Below the pieces are notes generated by a model. That model ran no database searches, was not told where the DNA came from, and saw nothing but the letters and a program-made list of their open reading frames with translations. From NCBI GenBank assembly GCA_944358275.1, contig CALVQZ010000059.1:1-5109 (forward strand): DNA of 5,109 bases, given 5' to 3'. Made by a program: the position numbers and the translations under genes. This stretch comes from an uncultured Bacilli bacterium (GTDB taxonomy: Bacteria > Bacillota_I > Bacilli_A > RF39 > UBA660). Shown here piece by piece: positions 1 to 5,109 of the stretch (the stretch's first letter is position 1; the number at the start of each line of letters is the position of its first letter).

Positions 1-9
1 TTAATTACA

Positions 10-25
10 TTTTTCAATTGAAAAA
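10..25. repeat. 16-base perfect palindrome
   Basis: TTTTTCAATTGAAAAA is self-complementary with no spacer; as a hairpin it would give a 6-bp stem with an AATT loop. It lies next to the terminator-like hairpin at 31-72. It may add to transcript termination in either direction or be an operator of a gene outside the window. In such AT-rich DNA a chance origin is possible. Confidence 0.35.
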
Positions 26-30
26 ATTAT

Positions 31-72
31 AAAAGACAATATTTAAGAATGAAAAATAAAAATATTGCTTTT
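31..72 (-). terminator. Possible intrinsic terminator of the ffh operon (AT-rich, perhaps bidirectional)
   Basis: The arms CAATATTT (37-44) and AAATATTG (60-67) are perfectly complementary. Skipping A36, the stem continues with AAAAG (31-35) pairing to CTTTT (68-72), giving 13 pairs with one bulge and a 15-base loop. On the minus strand the stem is followed by TATAATTTTTTC. The stem has very few G-C pairs and lies more than 200 bases past the last stop codon at 294, so strength and assignment are uncertain. No better terminator is visible nearer the gene. Confidence 0.35.
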
Positions 73-164
73 TATTCTATATAAATTAAATAAATAAAAA
101 ATTTTTCTCAACAAAACAAAAAAATTCTACTAAACCTTAATAATAAAAAATATATAAAAATTTA

Positions 165-189
165 AATTAAAAATTAGCATTTTTTAATT
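165..189. repeat. AT-only inverted repeat
   Basis: AATTAAAAAT (165-174) and ATTTTTTAATT (179-189) pair around TAGC with a single extra T. The stem contains no G-C pair, so it would be weak as an RNA hairpin. It is recorded as the only other hairpin-like structure between the operon end and the terminator candidate. Confidence 0.25.
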
Positions 190-293
190 CACAATATACT
201 CTATTTTTTCTATAAATATTAAAAATTTTTACATAATTAAATTTAAAGAGAGATTAAACTTTCATTTTCAATATAATTTATATATTTTACTAC

Positions 294-1148
294 TCATTTT
301 TTTATTGGGTTATCTTGTATTATTTCTGAATTTATTACTGCACTTTCTAACGCAACATTTACATTTTTAAATCCTGTAATATTTGAAAAATCATGATGAG
401 GATACATCGAAATAAGTTCGCTTTTTTCAAATATTAACATTGAAGCAAAATCATCATATGTACTACTTATATCATCGTATGCCAATTCTCCACTTCTTAA
501 ATTTGTATCTACCTTTTTAGCATACATTCCTACCATTATAACTTCAGCATCAGTAAATGCACTATTTTCTTTTTCACCATCTTTAACTTTGTTAATTGTA
601 TCTAATAATTTAGTAAAATCTTCCTTATCAACTCCATATGATTCAAGTTCTAAAACTACTTTATCCATACTTCCATTAAAATAACTGTCAAGTAGCATTT
701 CTGGATTTACTACTTTTGAAAAAATAGATAATAAAGTAGATTCTAAAATATTAGGCTTTTTCATACTTTCATCATAGTTAATAGTAGATGATATTACTTC
801 CGTTAATCCTTTAGTATATCCTTCTAATAACTCTGAAGATTGCAATTTCGTACCCATATGAAGCATATTATTTAAAAACAAATGCTGTAAGTCTAATCTA
901 TCTTCAAATATTTTTTTTGTATTTAAACCTATTCTATTATTTCCTGCCTCATATAAAGAATAACCCTCAATAGCATCATCATTATAAACACTTAAACTAG
1001 GAAGTAATCTTTCATAGTTTGAATAATCAAAATTAGGGAATACTGTTACTAATAAGTCAGTAAGTGTTCCTAAATTACATTTAAATTCTTCTGTTAAATT
1101 TTGATTTGATTTTATACTTTCTCTTAATCTTTCAATTTTTTCTTCCAT
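294..1148 (-). CDS. Hypothetical protein, probable degenerate zincin-like (metallopeptidase-fold) protein
   Basis: This is a 284-residue soluble protein with no signal peptide or membrane segment and one cysteine (C26). I do not recognise a named gene. Residues 72-120 follow the layout of a zincin core: a short strand (NRIGLN, 71-76), a helix ending FLNNMLHMGT (91-100), then LLEGYTKGLTE (107-117). In active relatives the helix carries HExxH and the second helix an xNEGxTE-like glutamate. Here H and E are replaced by N93 and N94, while H97 and E109 remain. A helical tail follows (LESTLLSIFS, then LLDSYFNGS at 152-160), also typical of such proteins as I recall them. Loss of two key residues predicts no zinc catalysis, suggesting a structural or binding role. 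The start is supported by GAGGAG six bases upstream, next to the ffh stop 12 bases away, so it is the last gene of the SRP operon. The fold call is an inference from motif layout. Confidence 0.85.
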   Translation of the reverse strand: MEEKIERLRESIKSNQNLTEEFKCNLGTLTDLLVTVFPNFDYSNYERLLPSLSVYNDDAIEGYSLYEAGNNRIGLNTKKIFEDRLDLQHLFLNNMLHMGTKLQSSELLEGYTKGLTEVISSTINYDESMKKPNILESTLLSIFSKVVNPEMLLDSYFNGSMDKVVLELESYGVDKEDFTKLLDTINKVKDGEKENSAFTDAEVIMVGMYAKKVDTNLRSGELAYDDISSTYDDFASMLIFEKSELISMYPHHDFSNITGFKNVNVALESAVINSEIIQDNPIKK

Positions 1149-1160
1149 ATATATCTCCTC

Positions 1161-2465
1161 TTAAAATGGCATTTTCATATTTCCATTTTTAAATTGTTTC
1201 ATCATTTTTTTCATCATTTCAAATTGATTTAAAAGTCTATTTACATCTTGTACTGAAGTTCCTGATCCTTTTGCTATTCTTTGTTTTCTAGATGCTTTTA
1301 TAATATCTGGATTTTTTCTTTCTTTTGGTGTCATAGACTGAATAATTGCTTCTATATGTGCAATATCTTTTGGGTCTATATTAACATTATTAAGTCCCAT
1401 TTTAGCTGCTCCTGGTATAAGTTTTAACATATTCTCAAGAGGTCCTAACTTTTTTATTTGATTTAGTTGTAATAAAAAGTCTTCTAAATCAAACTTACCA
1501 CTATTTAATCTTTTTGCAGTATTCATTGCTATATCTTTATCTAAAACCTCTTCAGCATGTTCTATTAAAGATTGAATATCTCCTTCTCCAAGAATTCTAC
1601 CTACCATTCTATCAGAATCAAATTCCATTATACCATCTAATTTTTCACTAGTTCCTACAAATTTAATAGGTATGTGAGTCAAATGTCTAACAGATAATGC
1701 TACTCCACCTTTAGAATCTCCATCTAACTTAGTAAGAATTGTTCCAGTTAAAGGAAGCTCATTATTAAATCCTTCTATTACATTTATAGCATCTTGTCCT
1801 ATCATACTATCTATTACTAATAATATTTCATCAAAAGTTAATGCATCATTCATTCTTTTTAATTCGTTCATAAGTTCATCATCGATGTGAAGACGCCCTG
1901 CTGTATCTATAAATACATAATCATATCCATTTTCCCTAGCATACTTTATACCATTTTCAGCAATCTTAACTGCATCTTTAATATCCTCACTATAAACAGG
2001 TATATTTAACTTTCTACCAAGTTGTTTTAATTGATCGATTGCTGCTGGTCTATAAATATCACATGCGACAAATAATGGATTTTTCTTATATTTTTTTCTT
2101 ACCCAATTACCAAGTTTACCAACATGTGTAGTTTTACCACTTCCTTGAAGTCCAACTAACATAACTACATTAAAATTTTTATTTACTAAAGATACTTTTT
2201 CTTTTCCTAATAACTCAGTAAGTTCATCTTTAAGTATTTTAACAAACATCTCAGCAGGTTTTAAACTACTAGCAACTTCAAGACCTAATGCTTTTTCTTT
2301 TACATTATTAGTAAACTCTTTTACAACCTTATAGTTAACATCAGACTCTAAAAGTGCAAGTCTTACTTCACGCATTATCTCACTAATATTATCTTCAGTA
2401 ATCTTACCATAACCTTTAATCTTATGTATAGCACCTTGTAATCTCTCTGATATATTTTCAAACAT
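1161..2465 (-). CDS. ffh: Signal recognition particle GTPase Ffh (SRP54)
   Basis: Ffh binds SRP RNA and the hydrophobic signal sequences of nascent membrane and secreted proteins, and hands ribosomes to FtsY at the membrane. At 434 residues it has the family's normal length. The N domain (about 1-90) contains ALLESDVN (37-44; the usual form is ALLEADVN). The G domain shows the P-loop GLQGSGKTT (105-113), DIYRPAAIDQL (136-146), DTAGRL (187-192), GQ (223-224) and TKLDGD (245-250). The M domain (about 296-434) has DLEDFLLQLNQIKKLGPL, the finger-loop stretch ending IPG (350-352), and the RNA-binding signature SRKQRIAKGSGTS (392-404). The C-terminal tail is short, ending in a small Met/Lys-rich stretch. 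H114 after the P-loop, where T or A is common, is a mild oddity. The gene starts four bases after the ylxM stop, with GGTGAT as ribosome-binding site, and ends with TAA. The product is not in doubt. Confidence 0.99.
   Translation of the reverse strand: MFENISERLQGAIHKIKGYGKITEDNISEIMREVRLALLESDVNYKVVKEFTNNVKEKALGLEVASSLKPAEMFVKILKDELTELLGKEKVSLVNKNFNVVMLVGLQGSGKTTHVGKLGNWVRKKYKKNPLFVACDIYRPAAIDQLKQLGRKLNIPVYSEDIKDAVKIAENGIKYARENGYDYVFIDTAGRLHIDDELMNELKRMNDALTFDEILLVIDSMIGQDAINVIEGFNNELPLTGTILTKLDGDSKGGVALSVRHLTHIPIKFVGTSEKLDGIMEFDSDRMVGRILGEGDIQSLIEHAEEVLDKDIAMNTAKRLNSGKFDLEDFLLQLNQIKKLGPLENMLKLIPGAAKMGLNNVNIDPKDIAHIEAIIQSMTPKERKNPDIIKASRKQRIAKGSGTSVQDVNRLLNQFEMMKKMMKQFKNGNMKMPF
1888..1912. 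repeat. 25-base stretch identical to one in ftsY (copy in ffh)
   Basis: This segment, encoding the G3 motif I/DTAGRL of Ffh, is identical base for base to 3097-3121 in ftsY; both flanking bases differ. On the coding strand Gly-Arg-Leu is written GGG CGT CTT in both, although AGA, GGA and TTA are common in this AT-rich DNA. Protein conservation explains part of the match, but not the shared synonymous choices. Confidence 0.8.
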
Positions 2466-2468
2466 TTT

Positions 2469-2474
2469 ATCACC
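2469..2474 (-). promoter_or_regulatory. ffh ribosome-binding site GGTGAT, overlapping the ylxM stop
   Basis: On the minus strand TTGGTGATAAA precedes the ffh ATG. GGTGAT pairs with the ATCACC portion of the 16S 3' end rather than with the usual CCTCC core. It contains the TGA stop codon of ylxM, so terminating ribosomes stop on the ffh initiation signal. This supports translational coupling and fixes the ffh start at 2465. Confidence 0.6.
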
Positions 2475-2766
2475 AACTTATATCTTCTAATTTAGATTTT
2501 AAATCATCATCACTTATATTAGAAATAATTTTTCTTATCTTATCTCTTTTTTCGTATAATTTCAATTTATCTTCATAAAACTCAAGTTTGTCTTCAACTA
2601 CTTTTAATTGCTTAAAAATAGCATTCCTAGATATATTTAAATTCTCACTTATTTCACTTAAAGAAAGATTATCAAAATAATATAATTCAAAACACTCTTT
2701 CTTTTTATCATCTAATAATTCACCATAAATATCATATAAATCTATTAAATATATTCTCTTTTTCAT
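2470..2766 (-). CDS. ylxM: YlxM family SRP-associated HTH protein
   Basis: This is a 98-residue protein, slightly shorter than the roughly 110-residue Bacillus protein. The N-terminal part resembles sigma-70 region 4: YGELLDDKKKECFELYY (14-30), then a helix-turn-helix around LSLSEISENLNISRNAIFKQ (34-53), followed by a charged, probably coiled helix (55-80). YlxM homologues sit between ftsY and ffh across Firmicutes and have been linked to SRP function in streptococci, so a role as an SRP accessory or as a regulator of this operon is plausible; the sequence does not decide between them. The ATG shares its A with the ftsY TAA stop (TAATG), and AAGGA lies about eight bases upstream inside ftsY, so translation is probably coupled. 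The last codon is TGG followed by a TGA stop, direct evidence for the standard code. Confidence 0.93.
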   Translation of the reverse strand: MKKRIYLIDLYDIYGELLDDKKKECFELYYFDNLSLSEISENLNISRNAIFKQLKVVEDKLEFYEDKLKLYEKRDKIRKIISNISDDDLKSKLEDISW

Positions 2767-3746
2767 TATATCATATCCTTAAATAAACCATATATATAAT
2801 TTTCAATATCAAAAGGTATTAAATCTTCTTTTCTCTCTCCAAGTCCAACTAATTTAACAGGTATATTAACATTTTCTTTTATAGCAAGAACTATTCCTCC
2901 TTTAGCAGTACCATCTAATTTAGTAAGTACAATTCCTGTTATATTAGTAATCTCTTTAAAGCTTTTAGCTTGACTAATTCCATTTTGTCCAGTAGTCGCA
3001 TCAATTACAAGTAAAGTTTCATGAGGAGCGCCCTCTATTTGATTACCTATGACTTTATTTATTTTCTCTAATTCTTTCATCAAATTAACTTTATTTTGAA
3101 GACGCCCTGCTGTATCTATAAGCACGACATCGTAAGAGTCTTCTTTAGCAATTTTTAATGCATCATAAATAACGGAAGAAGGATCTTTAGATTCACTTTT
3201 TATAACAGGACATTCAATTCTTTTTCCCCACTCATCTAGTTGTTCTATTGCACCAGCTCTAAAAGTATCTCCTGCAACAAGCATTACTTTCTTATTTTCA
3301 CATTTTAATTTATATGCAAGTTTTGCAATAGAAGTAGTTTTACCGACACCATTAACACCAACAAAAAGAACTACAGTAGGCCCATTATCATTATAATTTA
3401 TCTTAGTAGTAAGACTTTCTCCCTCTACATAAATTATAAATAATTCATCTACTATAACTTCCTTTAACATTTCAGTATCAGTAATATGCTCTTTACTAAC
3501 ACGTTTTTTAAGTCTATCCATAAAGTCCATTACCGTATTAACACCAATATCAGCCATTATCAATATTTCTTCTAATTCCTCGAAATATTCCTCAGTAACT
3601 TCCCTATACTTTTTAGACAACTTACCAAGTTTAGAAGTAAATTCAACTCTAGTTTTCTCTAAACCCTTATCATATAACTTTACTTCCTCTTTTTCTATAA
3701 CTTCTTCTTTTTTAAACACATTTTTAATCTTATCAAATATTCCCAT
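2766..3746 (-). CDS. ftsY: Signal recognition particle receptor FtsY
   Basis: FtsY is the membrane-associated GTPase that docks the SRP-ribosome complex at the SecYEG translocon. The protein has 326 residues, the compact Gram-positive form without the long acidic A domain of E. coli. An amphipathic, membrane-binding N-terminus (MGIFDKIKNVFKKEE) leads into the N domain (about 40-118, with LEEILIMADIGVNT). The NG GTPase motifs are all present: P-loop GVNGVGKTT (130-138), DTFRAGAIEQL (160-170), DTAGRL (211-216), TKLDGTAKGG (275-284) and the closing GLGERKEDL (301-309). The ribosome-binding site AGGGGGA lies just upstream and overlaps the stop of the preceding gene, eight bases away. The end overlaps ylxM by one base. 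In Bacillus, smc precedes ftsY; here a cysteine-cluster gene does instead. Confidence 0.98.
   Translation of the reverse strand: MGIFDKIKNVFKKEEVIEKEEVKLYDKGLEKTRVEFTSKLGKLSKKYREVTEEYFEELEEILIMADIGVNTVMDFMDRLKKRVSKEHITDTEMLKEVIVDELFIIYVEGESLTTKINYNDNGPTVVLFVGVNGVGKTTSIAKLAYKLKCENKKVMLVAGDTFRAGAIEQLDEWGKRIECPVIKSESKDPSSVIYDALKIAKEDSYDVVLIDTAGRLQNKVNLMKELEKINKVIGNQIEGAPHETLLVIDATTGQNGISQAKSFKEITNITGIVLTKLDGTAKGGIVLAIKENVNIPVKLVGLGERKEDLIPFDIENYIYGLFKDMI
3097..3121. repeat. 25-base stretch identical to one in ffh (copy in ftsY)
   Basis: This is the partner of 1888-1912, covering the FtsY G3 motif IDTAGRL. The shared synonymous codons (GGG CGT CTT for Gly-Arg-Leu) are relatively G+C-rich compared with the rest of the gene. 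Candidate causes are gene conversion between the paralogous GTPase domains, or chance on top of strong protein conservation. Confidence 0.8.
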
Positions 3747-3754
3747 AAATCCCC

Positions 3755-4075
3755 CTAATCAAAATAATTTCCTCTTTCAGTAGCTTCTTCAATACTCTTA
3801 CTCTTATTTTTTTCTAATTCTCTAAGTTTATCACAAGATTCATAACTTAAATCTAAATATTCATCCCAACTCATCTTATCTTTAAATCTTTTATACATTT
3901 TATCAACCCTACAAATTTCGGGTCTAAATTCATAAATTATACATTTCTTTTCAACATCATCATAATACTTACAAACACCATCACCTCTATTTAAAAAGGC
4001 AGCTTCTTCTACATAACCAATATTCTTACAACAACAACCACATCTATTACACTTAAATTCTCGTTTATCATTCAT
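3755..4075 (-). CDS. YkgJ-type cysteine cluster protein (CxxCxxCC), putative metal-binding
   Basis: This is a 106-residue cytoplasmic protein. It opens with the CxxCxxCC signature of the zinc/iron-chelating YkgJ-like family: C9, C12, C15 and C16, with an extra C14 (CNRCGCCC). It is followed by C35 in GVCKYYD, C45 in KKCIIYEFRP and C55 in ICR. This spacing (GxC-x-Y-x8-C-x-IYexRPxxCR) is characteristic of the family, whose members are thought to bind metal or an iron-sulfur cluster. C81 is a further possible ligand. The C-terminal third is charged and helical. The biochemical role is unknown. It is the first gene of the operon, has ribosome-binding site AGGGTGAT five bases before ATG, and ends with TAG eight bases before ftsY, so it is co-transcribed with the SRP genes. 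No functional link to SRP can be deduced beyond that. Confidence 0.88.
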   Translation of the reverse strand: MNDKREFKCNRCGCCCKNIGYVEEAAFLNRGDGVCKYYDDVEKKCIIYEFRPEICRVDKMYKRFKDKMSWDEYLDLSYESCDKLRELEKNKSKSIEEATERGNYFD

Positions 4076-4088
4076 AGTATCACCCTAA

Positions 4089-4102
4089 ACAATAGTTATT
4101 GT
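4089..4102. repeat. Palindrome overlapping the SRP-operon -10 box, possible operator
   Basis: ACAATA-GT-TATTGT is a perfect inverted repeat with 6-base arms and a 2-base spacer. It covers most of the predicted -10 element and the expected transcription start. A repressor bound here would block the operon promoter. No regulator can be named, and palindromes of this length do arise by chance in AT-rich DNA. Confidence 0.35.
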
Positions 4103-4106
4103 ATCA
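4098..4106 (-). promoter_or_regulatory. Extended -10 promoter of the SRP operon
   Basis: The minus strand reads TGATACAAT: a TACAAT -10 box (4103-4098) preceded by an extended TGn element. Transcription would start near 4091, leaving a leader of about 15 bases that contains only the ribosome-binding site of the cysteine-cluster gene. There is no good -35 box: TTTTTT lies at 17-base spacing, as expected for extended -10 promoters. Confidence 0.5.
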
Positions 4107-4126
4107 CATTTTAATAAATTAAAAAA

Positions 4127-4148
4127 GATACATAAATAAATATGTATC
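4127..4148. repeat. Inverted repeat GATACATA-N6-TATGTATC upstream of the SRP operon
   Basis: The 8-base arms (4127-4134 and 4141-4148) are perfectly complementary around AATAAA. On the minus strand the structure is followed at once by TTTTTT, which is either the poor -35 region of the operon promoter or the T-tract of a weak terminator for transcripts entering from the right. An operator is a third possibility, since related TATCA/TATGTAT words recur nearby. Confidence 0.45.
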
Positions 4149-4313
4149 AAAATGTTATCAAAACCTCAAACATATGTATTTTAATATTATGATGTTTTTG
4201 TTTTAATTTTTACTACAACATTCACATTATCTTTTTAAGTGATTACTTTGATATATAAAATATTTCTACACTTAATTCAATTTTTTTCTGATATTTAAAA
4301 TAAGCTTTTTTAA

Positions 4314-4418
4314 TTATATTATTACTTTCATTACTCGATATACTATCATTACTATTATTATTACTAATGTAAATCCCTTTTTATTATTTGATTTAAATTT
4401 GTCTTTTATAAATTCCAC
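4314..4418 (-). pseudogene. Prepilin-like N-terminal fragment (34 codons), probable remnant
   Basis: Reading the minus strand from GTG at 4418 to TAA at 4314 gives a short basic segment (KDKFKSNNKKG) followed by FTLVIIIVMIVYRVM. This matches the class III signal of type IV prepilins: positive n-region, cleavage glycine, F at +1, then TLV and a hydrophobic helix. The usual E at +5 is replaced by isoleucine and the frame stops after about 20 mature residues. There is no ATG and no Shine-Dalgarno site. Another frame (+2) stays open for some 46 codons over and beyond this segment without a start (Ser/Asn-rich, then KKAYFKYQKKIEL), so a frameshifted, decayed pilin gene is possible. The alternative is a chance hydrophobic run from GTA/ATA repeats. 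Confidence is low. Confidence 0.3.
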
Positions 4419-4503
4419 GATATATTTTAATATATATCATTAAACACCTATCCAATACCAAACATTTTTGACACTATATCAAAATCAATATAGGAATTGA
4501 AAT

Positions 4504-4531
4504 TTGACAAAAACATAAAAATATGTATAAT
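4504..4531 (+). promoter_or_regulatory. Sigma-A-type promoter of the amidoligase-like gene
   Basis: A perfect TTGACA (4504-4509) and a perfect TATAAT (4526-4531) are separated by 16 bases. Transcription would start near 4538, about 20 bases before the ATG. A small inverted repeat, TGTAT-N7-ATACA (4524-4540), overlaps the -10 and start site and may be an operator. This is the strongest promoter in the window and suggests robust expression. Confidence 0.8.
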
Positions 4532-4557
4532 ATGCATACAAAAAAAGGGGGATTTTT

Positions 4558-5109
4558 ATGGATATTTTTGATTTTATACATATGAGTAGTAATGATGAGT
4601 TAAGTGGTTTAAAAAAGAAGGACTTAAAACAATTTATAAAATTACTTAAATTATATAAAATTGGTTATAGAGATATATTAAGTATTGATGAAGGTGTTAC
4701 TTTTGGCACTGAAATTGAATTTTCCTCTTTAAATAGAGAAGAAATAAAAAATTTAGTAAGTAAGTTTAATCAAAAGTGTAAATTACCTACAAATACACCA
4801 TATGGCTATTGGAATTTTGATAAAGAAGCTTCTATAGTAAATGGTGGCGAAGTTATATCTCCTATTTTAAGAAACAATAAAGAATGTTGGAAACAATTAA
4901 ATGAAATATGTGATATTTTAAAAAATAACGATGCAAGTATAACATGTGAATGTGGAGGACATATCCATATAGGTGATCAAACATTAGAAGATAATCCAAA
5001 TTACTGGCTTAATTTTTTTAAATTATATATTGCATATGAAAATATTTTATTTAGATTTGGTTATGGGGAATATGAAAATAAAAGAAGTAATTTAGATCTG
5101 TTTTCAGTA
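4558..5109 (+). CDS. Amidoligase-like (COOH-NH2 ligase family) protein, N-terminal part
   Basis: The first 184 codons of a gene that continues past the window end. After a charged helical N-terminus, FGTEIEF (49-55) matches the G-x-E-I-E-F strand of putative amidoligases. WNFDKEASIVNGGEVISPIL (85-104) fits the D-x-S...G-x-E-V-x-S-P motif, and CGGHIHIG (132-139) fits the cysteine-glycine-x-H-x-H motif. Together these are the conserved N-terminal half of the glutamine-synthetase-like amidoligase fold, which is predicted to form amide or isopeptide bonds with ATP. FRFGYGEYENKRSN (165-178) continues in the family pattern. The substrate is unknown; members are often linked to peptide or cell-wall modification. 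The start is supported by AGGGGGA six bases upstream and by the promoter. It is cytoplasmic, with no signal peptide, and transcribed divergently from the SRP operon. Its missing C-terminus and right-hand neighbours would decide the role. Confidence 0.85.
   Translation, partial: MDIFDFIHMSSNDELSGLKKKDLKQFIKLLKLYKIGYRDILSIDEGVTFGTEIEFSSLNREEIKNLVSKFNQKCKLPTNTPYGYWNFDKEASIVNGGEVISPILRNNKECWKQLNEICDILKNNDASITCECGGHIHIGDQTLEDNPNYWLNFFKLYIAYENILFRFGYGEYENKRSNLDLFSV

Larger units (their letters stand above)
1..293. other. Non-coding AT-rich region downstream of the operon
   Basis: No credible gene is visible on either strand: stop codons are dense in all frames and no Shine-Dalgarno-preceded ORF of useful length appears. 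The region holds a perfect palindrome (10-25), a long AT-rich hairpin (31-72) and a bulged all-AT hairpin (165-189). The sequence is almost entirely A and T. It most likely carries the 3' end of the minus-strand operon transcript. The gene beyond position 1 cannot be seen. Confidence 0.6.
4076..4557. other. Divergent intergenic region between the SRP operon and the amidoligase-like gene
   Basis: This stretch of 482 bases has no intact gene. Its left end carries the minus-strand operon promoter and two palindromes, its centre (4314-4418) a prepilin-like remnant, and its right end the plus-strand promoter. The motif TATGTAT occurs at 4141, 4173 and 4522, with its complement at 4128-4134. No SRP RNA is present: I looked for a G+C-rich apical hairpin with a GNAR-type loop on both strands and found only AT-rich sequence. 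Confidence 0.6.

Noticed and set aside
1..293. CRISPR-like or tandem repeats in the left-hand non-coding region
   Set aside because: Only irregular A and T runs and single hairpins are seen; no unit recurs with regular spacing.
294..1148. Active zinc protease
   Set aside because: The would-be HExxH reads NNMLH; both the first ligand histidine and the catalytic glutamate are missing.
4255..4394. 46-codon Ser/Asn-rich open frame on the minus strand (about 4240-4380) as a separate gene
   Set aside because: It has no start codon or ribosome-binding site; the Ser/Asn run is the other-frame reading of the GTA/ATA repeats, so it is mentioned only as possible frameshifted continuation of the prepilin-like fragment.
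4419..4438. Inverted repeat GATATAT-N6-ATATATC
   Set aside because: Seven-base arms composed nearly only of alternating A and T are expected by chance here, and it overlaps no promoter element.
4468..4496. Second upstream promoter for the amidoligase-like gene
   Set aside because: A TTGACA is present at 4468-4473, but no convincing -10 follows at proper spacing (TAGGAA at 17 bases, TATAGG at 15), while the downstream promoter is near-perfect.
4150..4557. SRP (4.5S) RNA gene next to its protein genes
   Set aside because: Both strands were read; the region is almost pure AT and has no G+C-rich hairpin with the conserved apical loop and symmetric loop.
1..5109. Mycoplasma-type recoding of UGA
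   Set aside because: Tryptophans are TGG and TGA serves as stop in ylxM and in the gene at 294-1148.

Overview
The window is very AT-rich DNA, almost certainly from a low-G+C Gram-positive lineage (Bacillota or a relative). The order ftsY-ylxM-ffh is a Firmicutes hallmark. Shine-Dalgarno sites are strong AGGAG, AGGGGGA or GGTGAT types. The genetic code looks standard: tryptophan is TGG (for example in ffh and as the last codon of ylxM), and TGA ends ylxM and the gene at 294-1148. This argues against UGA-recoding mycoplasmas. The extreme AT content, an amidoligase-like gene and a zincin-like gene suggest a gut-type clostridium or an uncultured Bacilli/RF39-like organism, but the lineage is an inference.

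Layout: five genes run on the minus strand as one tight operon, read from right to left. They are a YkgJ-type cysteine-cluster protein (3755-4075), ftsY (2766-3746), ylxM (2470-2766), ffh (1161-2465) and a 284-residue unknown protein (294-1148). Gaps are 12 bases or fewer, ftsY and ylxM overlap by one base (TAATG), and several ribosome-binding sites lie in the end of the preceding gene. A promoter with an extended -10 sits just upstream of the first gene. The 293 bases after the operon are non-coding, with AT-rich hairpins, one of them terminator-like.

The 482-base gap at 4076-4557 holds two divergent promoters, several palindromes, and a 34-codon minus-strand stretch that resembles the N-terminus of a type IV prepilin and is probably a gene remnant. 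To its right, a plus-strand gene with a near-consensus promoter begins at 4558 and runs off the window. It encodes the N-terminal part of an amidoligase-like (COOH-NH2 ligase) protein.

How the genes fit together: Ffh (with the 4.5S/SRP RNA, which is not seen here) and its receptor FtsY form the co-translational membrane-targeting system, and YlxM is its usual small partner. The flanking genes are the less ordinary part. The gene after ffh looks like a zinc metallopeptidase-fold protein that has lost two of the three HExxH positions, where rpsP is found in Bacillus. The divergent amidoligase-like gene is probably an independent unit. I see no clear new multi-gene system. The best leads are the degenerate zincin, the amidoligase, the prepilin-like fragment, and a 25-base identity between ffh and ftsY.
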